Notes: generated by a model from the letters alone, not told the origin. A DNA stretch of 64,000 nt from Colwellia sp. E2M01 (GCF_018860585.1 NZ_JAHKPR010000029.1:28230-92229); one strand, 5' to 3'. Positions 1 to 8,098 are shown, counted from the first letter of the stretch. Program-made: numbers and translations.

Positions 1-101
1 TTAAGTATTTTAACCAGTAAAGGTGATCAGTAATTTAACGGACTTGGTATAAGTTCTAGAAGCTAGCTTTATAATACCTAATCCTTCAAATTTTAAGCAT
101 A

Positions 102-141
102 AAAAAACCTATAAATATTATCTTATTTACAGGTTTTTTTG
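102..141. terminator. Terminator downstream of sspB
   Basis: A near-perfect inverted repeat with A-rich and T-rich flanks (arms AAAAAACCTATAAATA and TATTTACAGGTTTTTT, one mismatch) lies just past the sspB stop. It can work in both directions. The first 100 bases of the window show no gene that I can support. Confidence 0.7.
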
Positions 142-162
142 ATTACGTTGATAAAAGTTAAA

Positions 163-642
163 CTATTTAATAATTTTTAAGCTTGGCTTACTTTTATTTT
201 TTGGTTTATTCGAGGTGTCTGTTTCACTACCTGTTGAAGTAACACTGCTTAATGGAGATTTAGGCTTCTCAACAACTTCATCAATAGCTTCAACTTCATC
301 CTCAGCTGGGTGTTCAATAGCAAACGACGTACCCGCACCATTTTCTTTCGCGTAAATAGCACCTATCGCACCGTAAGGTACTGTTAAATGCTCAAGCTTG
401 CCGCCAAAGCGCGCACTGAACTCAATAGAGCTGTCGCCTAATGCAATACTACCAACCGCTGATGCAGCAATATTTAACACTATTTGCCCATCAGAAACAT
501 AACTCATTGGTACTAATACGCCGTAAACATTAACGTCCACCATAATATAAGGAGTTAGATCGTTATCTGAAATCCACTCATAGAAAGCTTTAACTAAGTA
601 AGGCTTATTCGAACTCATTAAACTCGGCGTTAAATCATCCAT
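163..642 (-). CDS. sspB: ClpXP adaptor SspB (stringent starvation protein B)
   Basis: SspB tethers ssrA-tagged and some other substrates to the ClpXP protease. The N-terminal half has the family pattern (RP/KPYL..AFYEW, LTPYIMVDV, DGQIVLNIA, FSARFGG, IYAKENGAG), i.e. the Sm-like substrate-binding domain at about residues 10-110. A long acidic, Ser/Thr-rich linker follows, and the end is basic (PKNKSKPSLKIIK), where the family carries its ClpX-binding peptide. The start codon overlaps the sspA stop by one base, so translation is probably coupled. At 159 aa it is about the usual length. Confidence 0.95.
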   Translation of the reverse strand: MDDLTPSLMSSNKPYLVKAFYEWISDNDLTPYIMVDVNVYGVLVPMSYVSDGQIVLNIAASAVGSIALGDSSIEFSARFGGKLEHLTVPYGAIGAIYAKENGAGTSFAIEHPAEDEVEAIDEVVEKPKSPLSSVTSTGSETDTSNKPKNKSKPSLKIIK

Positions 643-1283
643 TATGCAGGGTGACCAAAGCGTAATTCACGTTCTTCTTCTGTTAAAGATGCTTGGAACG
701 ACTCACGTTCAAACAATCTTAACATGTAGGTTTTAAGCTCTTTTGAACCTTGGCCAATTAATTCAATACCAAATACAGGTAAACGCCAAAGTAACGGTGC
801 TAAGTAACAATCAACTAAACTGTACTCTTCACTCATAAAGTAAGGTGCTTCATTTAAAATAGGCGCAATACTTAATAAACTTTCTTTTAGCTCTTGACGA
901 GCTTTAGCTGCTTCTTCATCAGTACCTGTCATAATAATTTTAGTCAGGCTGTACCAGTCTTGCTCAATGCGGTGCATCATTAAGCGGCTACGACCACGTG
1001 ACACAGGGTAAACTGGCATTAATGGTGGATGAGGGAAACGTTCATCTAAATATTCAACAATAATTTTAGCTTCGTATAAAGCTAATTCACGGTCGATTAA
1101 CGTCGGTACTGTACCATATGGGTTTAAGTCCAATAGATCTTCAGGTAAGTTGTCTAAATCAACTAAGTTGATATCAACACCAACACCTTTTTCTGCTAAT
1201 ACAATACGTGCTTGATGGCTATACATATCATCTGCATGAGAGAACAACGTCATTACAGAGCGTTTATTTGCTGCTACGGCCAT
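642..1283 (-). CDS. sspA: Stringent starvation protein A (RNA polymerase-associated SspA)
   Basis: SspA is a glutathione S-transferase-fold protein without GST activity that binds RNA polymerase and alters transcription during starvation and acid stress. The sequence has the thioredoxin-like N-terminal domain (residues about 10-85), the family signature ALYEAKIIVEYLDERFPHPP and the PLMPVYPV segment, then the helical C-terminal domain. It is the first gene of the two-gene sspA-sspB unit and lies downstream of petC, separated from it by a hairpin. Its 213 aa match the family length. Confidence 0.95.
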   Translation of the reverse strand: MAVAANKRSVMTLFSHADDMYSHQARIVLAEKGVGVDINLVDLDNLPEDLLDLNPYGTVPTLIDRELALYEAKIIVEYLDERFPHPPLMPVYPVSRGRSRLMMHRIEQDWYSLTKIIMTGTDEEAAKARQELKESLLSIAPILNEAPYFMSEEYSLVDCYLAPLLWRLPVFGIELIGQGSKELKTYMLRLFERESFQASLTEEERELRFGHPA

Positions 1284-1309
1284 AGGGCCTCCACTTTAAA
1301 AACTAACAA

Positions 1310-1343
1310 AGGGTAATTTGATCTTTTACCATCAAATTACCCT
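1310..1343 (-). terminator. Hairpin terminator after petC
   Basis: A 13-bp perfect inverted repeat (AGGGTAATTTGAT and its complement, 8-base loop) lies between the petC stop and sspA. On the minus strand it is followed by TTTGTTAG and then a T run, so it probably ends petABC transcripts ahead of sspA. Confidence 0.6.
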
Positions 1344-1364
1344 GAAAATAACTATATTAAAAAC

Positions 1365-2111
1365 TTAATGTACGTCTTTCCAAAATTCTTTCTTAAGGAA
1401 ATAAGTAAGAATAAAGAAGAAGAATAAGAATACTAGAACCCAGTAACCTATATTTTTACGTTCAAGTTTATTTGGCTCACCAACATATTCTAAAAAGTTA
1501 GTTAAGTCACGAATAACAACATCATATTCTTCAGTTGTTAAACTACCACCCATTGCTGGGGATAAGGTTGATACCTTGTGCATTTTACCGTCTTCACCAC
1601 GGACTTCGCTTACTTCTAAAGTACTTACACCTTGTAAGCCTTGTAAAACATGCGGCATACCAACATCTTTAAATACTGTGTTGTTTACGCCAAACGGGCG
1701 TGATTCATCAATATAAAAAGAACGTAAGTAGGTGTAAATCCAATCTGGGCTACGTAAACGCGCTTCTAATGTTAAATCTGGTGGCGCGGTACCAAACCAT
1801 TTTGCCGCGTCTTTTTTCGACATATTATTAGTAATATGATCACCAACTTTATCACCAGTATACATATAATTTTCAACACCATCTGCATCATCTATACCTA
1901 AATCAGCAAAGGTACGGTTGTAACGTTGATATTGAAGTTGGTGACAACCTAAACAATAGTTAAGGTATGTTTTAAAGCCTTTTTTTAATGACTCTTTATC
2001 TGACAAATCATTGTTGGCTTTATCCAACGGAATACTTGGTCCAGCAGCTAATGCGGTAGCTGAAAGTAATGCGGCAACACTAAGCGTGAAGGCTAAAATT
2101 AATTTTTTCAT
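1365..2111 (-). CDS. petC: Ubiquinol-cytochrome c reductase, cytochrome c1 subunit
   Basis: Cytochrome c1 of the bc1 complex carries electrons from the Rieske centre to soluble cytochrome c at the periplasmic face. The protein has a Sec signal peptide (residues 1-22, ending ATALA), one c-type heme site CLGCH (C53, C56, H57), a Met-containing segment (VGMPHVL) that can supply the sixth heme ligand, and a C-terminal membrane anchor rich in Phe and Leu ending in KKEFWKDVH. It is the last gene of petABC, and its start abuts the petB stop by one base. Confidence 0.95.
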   Translation of the reverse strand: MKKLILAFTLSVAALLSATALAAGPSIPLDKANNDLSDKESLKKGFKTYLNYCLGCHQLQYQRYNRTFADLGIDDADGVENYMYTGDKVGDHITNNMSKKDAAKWFGTAPPDLTLEARLRSPDWIYTYLRSFYIDESRPFGVNNTVFKDVGMPHVLQGLQGVSTLEVSEVRGEDGKMHKVSTLSPAMGGSLTTEEYDVVIRDLTNFLEYVGEPNKLERKNIGYWVLVFLFFFFILTYFLKKEFWKDVH

Positions 2112-3388
2112 TAGTATGAAACCCTCTCTGGTACTGGTTTAGTGTTTTCATTCTTCGAATAGAACCACAAAGCGACGAAGAAACCAAAGTAACCGAAGCT
2201 AGCAATAACACCAATTAAGTTTGCAATAGGTGTTGCTGGCATAGTACCCAATATACCAAGAATAATGAAACAAATAGCAAATTGAATTAAGTTAATTAAA
2301 TGCCATTTTGAACGGAAACGTACTGAACGCACAGTACCACGGTCAAACCAAGGTAATAAGAACAACATTACAATAGCACCAAACATAGCAACCGCACCTA
2401 ATAATTTATCAGGAACAACACGTAAAATGGTGTAGAAAGGTCCAAAGTACCATACAGGGGCAATATGTTCAGGTGTTTTCAAGCCGTTAGCCGGTGTAAA
2501 GTTTGGCGCTTCCATAAAGTAACCACCACCTTCTGGCGCAAAAAACATTACCCAACAGAAGAAGAATAAGAAACCAACAATAGCCATTAAATCTTTAACG
2601 GTATAATAAGGATGGAAAGGTACTGCATCAACAATATCGTATTTACCACTGTATTGTTTATGGAAAGTAAATTTACTTAAATCTTCAGGTTTAACACTGC
2701 CTTTAGGCTTTTTAATGTTAACACCGTCTGGGTTGTTAGAGCCCACTTCATGTAATGCTAAAATGTGTAAAAACACAAGAATTACAATAACTAAAGGTAA
2801 AGCAATAACGTGTAAAGCAAAGAAGCGGTTTAAGGTAGCACCTGAAATAACGTAATCGCCACGAATCCATTGTGTTAAATCATCACCAATAATTGGTATA
2901 GCGCCAAACAAGGAAATAATTACCTGTGCCCCCCAGTAAGACATATTACCCCAAGGTAATAAATACCCCATAAAGGCTTCAGCCATTAATACTAAGAAGA
3001 TCAACATACCGAAGATCCACAGCAATTCACGCGGTTTTTGGTACGAGCCGTACATTAAACCACGCATCATATGTAAATAGATAACAACAAAAAATGCCGA
3101 GGCACCTGTTGAATGCATATAGCGTAATAACCAACCATAATCAACATCACGCATGATGTATTCTACAGAAGCAAATGCACCCGCACCTGATGGCTCATAG
3201 TTCATCGTTAACCAAATACCCGTAAGGATTTGGTTAACTAATACGATAGAAGCTAAAATACCGAATACATACCAGATGTTAAAGTTTTTTGGTGCAGGGT
3301 ATTGTGCAACATGCTTATTCCAAGCATCAGTTACAGGTAAACGTTGATCAACCCAACCCATAAGGTCAGTAAATAATTTCATTAACAT
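2111..3388 (-). CDS. petB: Ubiquinol-cytochrome c reductase, cytochrome b subunit
   Basis: Cytochrome b is the membrane core of the bc1 complex; it holds two b hemes and the quinol-oxidising and quinone-reducing sites. Eight hydrophobic helices are visible, with the heme-ligand histidine pairs in helices B and D (HSTGA with YLHMM; LHVIALP with FLHILALHE). The Qo motif reads PVWY where mitochondrial proteins have PEWY; I regard this as a lineage variant rather than a defect. At 425 aa it is the full-length, single-chain form. It sits between petA and petC with one-base overlaps. Confidence 0.95.
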   Translation of the reverse strand: MLMKLFTDLMGWVDQRLPVTDAWNKHVAQYPAPKNFNIWYVFGILASIVLVNQILTGIWLTMNYEPSGAGAFASVEYIMRDVDYGWLLRYMHSTGASAFFVVIYLHMMRGLMYGSYQKPRELLWIFGMLIFLVLMAEAFMGYLLPWGNMSYWGAQVIISLFGAIPIIGDDLTQWIRGDYVISGATLNRFFALHVIALPLVIVILVFLHILALHEVGSNNPDGVNIKKPKGSVKPEDLSKFTFHKQYSGKYDIVDAVPFHPYYTVKDLMAIVGFLFFFCWVMFFAPEGGGYFMEAPNFTPANGLKTPEHIAPVWYFGPFYTILRVVPDKLLGAVAMFGAIVMLFLLPWFDRGTVRSVRFRSKWHLINLIQFAICFIILGILGTMPATPIANLIGVIASFGYFGFFVALWFYSKNENTKPVPERVSY

Positions 3389-3990
3389 TACGCGTCTCCC
3401 TTATCTTCATCTTGACCAACACCAATAATAATAGTGCCATCATTAATAAAAGAATGCTCAGGAACCATTAAGTTTAATGGTGCAGGAACGTTTTGAAATA
3501 CACGACCGGCCATATCATAAGTACTACCATGACACGGACAGAAAAAGCCGTTAGGAACACCTTCAACAAATTGCTCGAAATCGCCATTATGGTGAGTTGG
3601 CGCACAACCTAAGTGGGTACAAATACCTAAAGCAACTAAATACTCAGGTTTAATTGAACGGTAAGCATTAGCTGCATATTCAGGCTGTTGCGGCTCTGCT
3701 GAACTTGGATCGCGTAAGTGGCTATCATGCTTAGATAATTCTTCAAGTATTTGCTCTGATCGGCGAACGATATAGACGGGTTTACCACGCCATTCTGCAC
3801 GAATTAATTGACCAGGCTGCATTTTACCTACATTAACTTCAACTGGAGCACCCGCCGCTTTCGCACGCGCACTTGGATTCCAGGAAGCAATAAAAGGCAC
3901 AGCAGCGCCAACCACACCAGCACCACCAACAACTGCAGTAGCAGCGGTTAGGAAGCGTCTGCGGCCGTTATTTACAGGCACATTGCTCAT
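3388..3990 (-). CDS. petA: Ubiquinol-cytochrome c reductase, Rieske iron-sulfur subunit
   Basis: This subunit carries the 2Fe-2S cluster that takes the first electron from quinol. The twin-arginine-like start (GRRRFLTAATA) runs into a hydrophobic anchor at residues about 12-34, as expected for Tat-dependent membrane insertion. The cluster ligands are in CTHLGC and CPCHGS, which also give the structural disulfide. Gene order petA-petB-petC is the common one. The upstream 300 bases contain AT-rich DNA where a promoter should lie, but I see no strong -35 box. Confidence 0.95.
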   Translation of the reverse strand: MSNVPVNNGRRRFLTAATAVVGGAGVVGAAVPFIASWNPSARAKAAGAPVEVNVGKMQPGQLIRAEWRGKPVYIVRRSEQILEELSKHDSHLRDPSSAEPQQPEYAANAYRSIKPEYLVALGICTHLGCAPTHHNGDFEQFVEGVPNGFFCPCHGSTYDMAGRVFQNVPAPLNLMVPEHSFINDGTIIIGVGQDEDKGDA

Positions 3991-4310
3991 TTATACTCTC
4001 CAACTAGGACACCAACAAAAGATTAACTACAGCCATTCATCCAATACCACAATAACTAGATAAAAAAGCTGAATTTTATTCTTGTTAGTTCAATTTATAC
4101 CAACTAAGGGCATAACGATAAAAAAATTTTTCTGATCATAAAGAAATAGCCCATTTTTTACAAGGGCTAAAGCTAGTTAGGCACTGTAAAAGTAGAAATA
4201 CTTTGAAATATTTAGCAATACAGATAACAAGGGGATTTTAAACTGAGTAAATTAGAAATCAATCAACTATTTCATTGTTGTAACTACAGGCGTTTTTTAA
4301 GTTAAAAATA
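3991..4310. other. Gene-free stretch upstream of petA
   Basis: This AT-rich stretch should contain the petABC promoter. A TATAAA preceded by TTGG lies on the minus strand near 4096, but without a convincing -35 hexamer. Nothing else is visible before the first degenerate REP begins at 4311. Confidence 0.4.
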
Positions 4311-4332
4311 GCGCAATTAAAACCCCACCTAC
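4311..4332 (-). repeat. Degenerate REP-b element
   Basis: The sequence GCGCAATTAAAACCCC followed by ACCTAC is a decayed, inverted copy of the REP-b type (GTAG plus hairpin GCGGGATT-TT-AATCGCGC) found intact at 5302 and 15145. It marks the left edge of the REP island. Confidence 0.7.
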
Positions 4333-4366
4333 AACAAAATTATAAATTACACGCGGCACACTTGTT

Positions 4367-4787
4367 CACCGTAGGCGGGAACTTGTTCGCGCTTCAATCA
4401 ATAAACACAAAACCCTCTTGACCACCGTAGGCGGGAACTTGTTCGCGCTTAAATCAATAAACACAAAACCCGCTTGATCACCGTAGGCGGGAGCTTGTTC
4501 GCGCTTCAATCAATAAACACAAAACCCTCTTGACCATCGTAGGCGGGAACTTGTTCGCGCTTAAATCAATAAACACAAAATCCGCTTGATCACCGTAGGT
4601 GGGAACTTGTTAGCGCTTCAATCAATAAACACAAACCCCGCCTGACCACCGTAGGCGGGAACTTGTTCGCGCTTCAATCAATAAACACAAACCCCGCCTG
4701 ACCACCGTAGGCGGGAACTTGTTCGCGCTTCAATCAATAAGCACAAAAACCCGCTTGACCACCGTAGGCGGGAACTTGTTCGCGCTT
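4367..4787 (+). repeat. Tandem REP array, eight 56-bp units
   Basis: Eight head-to-tail units start at 4367, 4423, 4479, 4535, 4591, 4647, 4703 and 4760; the period is exactly 56 bp except the last step (57). Each begins with CACC-GTAG and the hairpin GCGGGAAC-TT-GTTCGCGC (REP-a), followed by a spacer around TCAATCAATAAACACAAA. The spacers alternate: units 1 and 3 have TTCAATC and CCCTCTTGACC, units 2 and 4 have TTAAATC and CCGCTTGATC, so a 112-bp dimer was duplicated. Units 5 and 6 have identical spacers, a more recent duplication. The array ends about 50 bp before the transposase start. Confidence 0.95.
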
Positions 4788-4836
4788 TTGTTATTAGAAG
4801 CTAAAATAATAAATGCAGAATATAAAAGGAATTGAT

Positions 4837-5292
4837 ATGCATAAATCACACTTATTACGTAAAGGAAGATCTTCACAGGCATGGCATTATTATGTGGTTA
4901 CCATCACAACAAAAAATAGGTTTAATTATTTTTCAAACCTACAAAATGCACAAATAACAGTTAAACAACTTTATCTTCTCGAAAGTGAAGGAGCCATTAA
5001 AACAATAAGCTATGTTCTTATGCCTGATCATTTACATTGGCAATTTCAATTATTAAATAAATATACACTTTCAGAAGTAATAAAACGATTTAAAGGCAGG
5101 AGCACTCAACTCATCAATAATATATCTAACCATACAGGGAGTATTTGGCAATCAGATTATTTTGATCATCAAATAAAAGATGATACAGATTTAATAAACC
5201 AAGCCCGTTATATAATTGCTAATCCGTTACGTGCAGGCATTGTTAAAAGCCTTAAAAAATACCCGTATTGGAATTCAATTTATTTGAAATGA
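4837..5292 (+). CDS. REP-associated tyrosine transposase (RAYT, Y1/HUH family)
   Basis: RAYTs are single-strand DNA nucleases related to IS200/IS605 transposases that bind GTAG-plus-hairpin REP sequences and are thought to spread them. The protein has the N-terminal pattern RKGRSS...YYVVTITT, the HUH metal-binding motif HLH in MPDHLHWQ, and a C-terminal RYIIANPLRAGIV segment carrying the catalytic tyrosine. I start it at 4837 (MHKSHLL) because AAGGA lies 7 bases upstream; an in-frame ATG at 4813 has no such site. The product is 151 aa and looks intact. It sits alone between two REP arrays, which it probably recognises. No terminal inverted repeats of an IS are present, as expected for RAYTs. 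Confidence 0.9.
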   Translation: MHKSHLLRKGRSSQAWHYYVVTITTKNRFNYFSNLQNAQITVKQLYLLESEGAIKTISYVLMPDHLHWQFQLLNKYTLSEVIKRFKGRSTQLINNISNHTGSIWQSDYFDHQIKDDTDLINQARYIIANPLRAGIVKSLKKYPYWNSIYLK

Positions 5293-5301
5293 ATTAAATT
5301 C

Positions 5302-5852
5302 GCGCGATTAAAATCCCGCCTACAACAGCACACTTAACTAACACAAATAGTATGACCTTACCGCAGGAACCAATCTACCTTGCATAAATGTAACTGCCAC
5401 ATCACCGTAGGCGGGAACTTGTTCGCGCTCTAATTAATTTACACTTTAAACTTCTCATCATTCAAACAGACATTAATCCTTAAAAAATAGCGCGATTAAA
5501 ATCCCTCCTACAACAGCTTACTTAACTAGCACAAATAATATGACCTTACCGCAGGAATCAATCTACCTTGTATGAATGCAACCACCACATCACCGTAGGC
5601 GAGAACTTGTTCGCGCTCTAATTAATTTACACTTTAAACTTCTCATCATTCAAACAGACATTAATTCTTAAAAAATAGCGCGATTAAAATCCCGCCTACA
5701 ACAGCTCACTTAACTAGCACAAATAATATGACCTTACCGCAGGAATCAATCTACCTTGTATGAATGCAACCACCACATCACCGTAGGCGGAAACTTACGT
5801 TGCATGAATGCAACTAATTAAACAATGCAGGAGTATATTATCCTGTTCGCGC
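5302..5852. repeat. Tandem 188-bp BIME array (inverted REP pairs), three units
   Basis: Three units start at 5302, 5490 and 5678, giving an exact 188-bp period. Each unit holds an inverted REP-b (GCGCGATTAAAATCCC then GCCTAC), a linker with a palindromic TTGTATGAATGCAA-type core, a direct REP-a (CACCGTAGGCGGGAAC..), and an AT-rich spacer. REP-b plus REP-a in opposite orientation is the layout of bacterial interspersed mosaic elements. The second unit has CTCC for CGCC in REP-b and GGCGAG for GGCGGG in REP-a. The third unit's REP-a is split by 48 bp (5797-5844) between AACTT and GTTCGCGCT. Confidence 0.9.
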
Positions 5853-6064
5853 TAATATTTGTTCGTCTTTATCTCACCCAAATTAATTAACCATAAATTT
5901 CAGATATAAAAAAACCGACACAAGGTCGGTTTTTTAAATGTATCATTTCAAATATTCTAGATTTTAACAAAGTCGTCGAATTATGATTCTTGAAACTTAT
6001 GCTTAATAAGTATCTTAAATAAATACCAACGACAATGTCGTAAAAATTTTGAATATAATAAAAA
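5853..6064. other. Intergenic region between REP island and rpsI
   Basis: Apart from the rpsI terminator at 5909-5935, this AT-rich stretch shows no gene or repeat. Confidence 0.5.
5909..5935 (-). terminator. Terminator of rplM-rpsI
   Basis: A perfect 11-bp inverted repeat AAAAAACCGAC / GTCGGTTTTTT with a 5-base loop. On the minus strand the stem ends in a T run, a classic intrinsic terminator about 130 bases after rpsI. Confidence 0.85.
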
Positions 6065-6457
6065 TTAACGTTTTGAGAATTGTGGTTTCTTACGTGCTTT
6101 ATGTAAGCCCACTTTCTTACGCTCAACTTTACGCGCATCACGAGTAACGAAACCAGCTGTACGTAGAGAACCACGTAAAGTTTCATCAAACTCCATTAAT
6201 GCACGAGTAATACCGTGACGAATCGCGCCAGCTTGACCAGAAATACCACCACCGATTACAGAGATGTTGAAGTCAAATTTTTCTAACATTTCAACTAACT
6301 CTAATGGTTGACGAACAACCATACGAGCAGTTTCACGACCGAAGTACTCAGAAATGTCACGTTTGTTAATTGTAATTGCACCGTTACCAGCTTTCATGAA
6401 CACACGAGCGGTTGAGCTCTTGCGACGACCAGTACCGTAATATTGATTATCAGCCAT
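6065..6457 (-). CDS. rpsI: 30S ribosomal protein S9
   Basis: S9 is a small-subunit protein whose basic C-terminal tail reaches the P-site tRNA. The sequence has the family blocks [40 protein letters not shown] and the terminal RKKPQFSKR tail with the final Lys-Arg. Its 130 aa match the Escherichia coli protein. It follows rplM by three bases and shares its transcript. Confidence 0.98.
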   Translation of the reverse strand: MADNQYYGTGRRKSSTARVFMKAGNGAITINKRDISEYFGRETARMVVRQPLELVEMLEKFDFNISVIGGGISGQAGAIRHGITRALMEFDETLRGSLRTAGFVTRDARKVERKKVGLHKARKKPQFSKR

Positions 6458-6460
6458 TGC

Positions 6461-6889
6461 TTAAAGCTCCAAAAGTTGTGGTTGTTGTGCTGTATGTTGA
6501 TGCTCTGCACCTGCATACACTTTTAATTTGCGGAACATTTCACGACCTAAAGGACCTTTAGGTAACATGCCTTTAACAGCAAATTCAAGAACGCGCTCAG
6601 GAGCTTTTTCAATTAACTTTTCAAAGCTAATTTGCTTAAGACCACCAGGGAACTCAGTATGCGAGTAGTAAATTTTACCTTTCGCTTTGTTACCTGTTAC
6701 ACGTACTTTCTCAGCGTTAATAACAACGATGTAATCGCCAGTATCTACGTGAGGTGTATATTCTGCTTTATGCTTACCGCGTAAACGGCTAGCTATTTCA
6801 GTAGCGATACGACCTAAAGTTTTATCTTCGGCGTCCACTAAGAACCATTCGCGTTGAACGCTTGCTGGTTTTGCTACAAAAGTTTTCAT
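6461..6889 (-). CDS. rplM: 50S ribosomal protein L13
   Basis: L13 is an early-assembling large-subunit protein. I place the start at MKTFVAKP (6889), which gives 142 aa, the standard length; the frame is open four codons further upstream (MGFL) but that would add a non-family extension. Diagnostic blocks are [32 protein letters not shown] and MLPKGPLGR. It is the promoter-proximal gene of rplM-rpsI, with a long leader. Confidence 0.97.
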   Translation of the reverse strand: MKTFVAKPASVQREWFLVDAEDKTLGRIATEIASRLRGKHKAEYTPHVDTGDYIVVINAEKVRVTGNKAKGKIYYSHTEFPGGLKQISFEKLIEKAPERVLEFAVKGMLPKGPLGREMFRKLKVYAGAEHQHTAQQPQLLEL

Positions 6890-7083
6890 TAAAAAACCCA
6901 ATTTTATAAATGTTACTTAAATGACGAAATAAGAAGTTACTTAACATAAAAGCTTAAAACATCGGTTAAATGGACTACGCCATTGCCCCTTCGAGCATCG
7001 AGCCCAGCGCCACTGTATATAGGAAGCTTAGAGCATTACACTGCAAACAAACCTGAAAACAATAGGCATTTGTAACGTAGGGA
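6890..7083 (-). promoter_or_regulatory. Long untranslated leader of rplM (possible autoregulatory RNA)
   Basis: If transcription starts just downstream of the -10 at 7090-7095, the rplM mRNA has about 190 untranslated bases. The leader is less AT-rich than its surroundings and contains a GC-rich block at about 6971-7015 (GGCGCTGGGCTCGATG then CTCGAAGGGGCAATGGCG) with potential to pair. Ribosomal operons are often autoregulated through such leaders. I do not recognise a known L13 leader fold, so the function is a guess. Confidence 0.35.
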
Positions 7084-7095
7084 GCGCGGATTATA
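7084..7095 (-). promoter_or_regulatory. Putative rplM promoter -10 with GC-rich discriminator
   Basis: On the minus strand TATAAT (7090-7095) is followed at once by CCGCGCTCCC. A perfect -10 with a GC-rich discriminator is the pattern of stable RNA and ribosomal protein promoters under stringent control. The -35 is weak. Confidence 0.55.
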
Positions 7096-7165
7096 CAGAA
7101 ACTTGTATTAAAGATCACCTATATTATCTAAAAACAACCATTTTATTTTTAAAAGGAAAAAATTA

Positions 7166-7252
7166 GGTACTAAGTACTAGGAACTAAATACTAGGCGCTA
7201 GGAGGAAAAGCCTAGTGCCTAAAACCTAGAACCTAGAACCTGCCCCCTAAAA
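7166..7252. repeat. CTAG-rich palindromic repeat cluster
   Basis: A short stretch is built from variants of ACTAGGAACTAAATACTAGG and, inverted, CCTAGAACCTAGAACCT. It contains a hairpin TAGGCGCTAGG / CCTAGTGCCTA (7191-7220, one mismatch). Similar CTAG-rich sequence recurs at 54421-54540. It lies between the divergent rplM and pilA promoters. Confidence 0.6.
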
Positions 7253-7507
7253 CGTATTACAATAAATGTACCTTTATATTTACCCATGAAAGTTAACTTT
7301 ATTTTGTAAACAAGCTAGGTTCTCTATGTTAACAGAACTTTAAAATAGCTCAAAAGTTAAGCGTTAGTTAATAATGGGTTATAAAATAATCGCACAGTGG
7401 TTAACCAGTAAAAATAAATCAAAAAAAGTGGTAACAAAGTTTTACATTTACTAAAATTTGTCGCAAGATGCTGTCAGCCCCCTTAAAATAAAATGGAAAC
7501 ATAAAAT

Positions 7508-7960
7508 ATGAAAAACTTACAACAAATGAAAAAAAGCACACAAAAAGGTTTTACACTAATTGAATTAATGATCGTTGTAGCTATTGTGGGCATACTTGCC
7601 TCAATAGCATTACCTGCTTATCAAGAATACATTGCTACATCTAGTTATAGAGCCACTGAAGCTGCTGCCGGCGGTGTAAAAAGTGCTGTTGAGGTTTGTG
7701 CTCAAACAACAGGCGCCGTAACTACTTGTAATGAATTGGGCAATACTAGAATAGCAGCTCTTGCTGCTGGCGCTGCTGGTGATACTGCAGTTACTTCAGT
7801 TACTGTTACCGGTGATGGTGTTATTACTGTAACTCCAGTTGCAGCTAATGGTGTTGCAGCAACCGATACCTACTTAATCAGCCCTACGCTAAACAATGGA
7901 CAAGTAACATGGTCACAGACTGGTGGGTGTATAAATTCAGGTTTCTGTGAACAGTTTTAA
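7508..7960 (+). CDS. pilA: Type IV major pilin PilA
   Basis: This is the structural subunit of a type IVa pilus. The prepilin leader [14 protein letters not shown] is followed by the cleavage and N-methylation site [10 protein letters not shown], with the conserved Glu at +5, and a hydrophobic helix to about residue 40. The mature part has two Cys near residues 59 and 66 and a second pair near the C-terminus ([12 protein letters not shown]), which can form the pilin D-loop. An upstream GGAAA serves as ribosome site. pilB, pilC and pilD follow downstream, interrupted by a decayed transposon. Confidence 0.93.
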   Translation: MKNLQQMKKSTQKGFTLIELMIVVAIVGILASIALPAYQEYIATSSYRATEAAAGGVKSAVEVCAQTTGAVTTCNELGNTRIAALAAGAAGDTAVTSVTVTGDGVITVTPVAANGVAATDTYLISPTLNNGQVTWSQTGGCINSGFCEQF

Positions 7961-7980
7961 TATCTAAACCAGCCTAAAGC

Positions 7981-8098
7981 CCCTTTGTTTTTTATATATT
8001 AAAAATAAAGGGAACAAAAAATGGGGTCAGAGTAACTTTAACTACTTAAATTACTTTTCCATTTACCCCTAGCTAAAAGCTCCCTCGGGAGCTTTTTT
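7981..8098 (+). terminator. Two hairpins downstream of pilA
   Basis: The first is a long AT-rich stem starting CCCTTTG and ending AAAGGG (about 7981-8012). The second, at 8075-8096, is AAAAGCTCCC-TC-GGGAGCTTTT followed by TTAT, a clear intrinsic terminator. The left end of a transposon remnant (8022) lies between them, suggesting the element landed in or next to the pilA terminator region. Confidence 0.75.

Noticed and set aside
2111-3388. Defective cytochrome b because PEWY reads PVWY
   Set aside because: All heme ligands and membrane segments are intact and the rest of the operon is complete, so this is better read as a lineage variant.
4367-4787. CRISPR array
   Set aside because: The repeat unit is 56 bp with no unique spacers: the interunit sequence is itself repeated. 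There are no cas genes, and the conserved part is a GTAG-REP hairpin.
5887-6189. 100-codon open frame antisense-phase to rpsI
   Set aside because: It overlaps the rpsI coding region in another frame and its terminator, and has no family features.
7440-7490. Sigma-54 promoter of pilA (TGTCGCAAGATGCTG)
   Set aside because: The -24 element lacks GG and the spacing between the two elements is 10 and not 12 bases, so it does not fit the consensus, although pilA is sigma-54 dependent in other bacteria.
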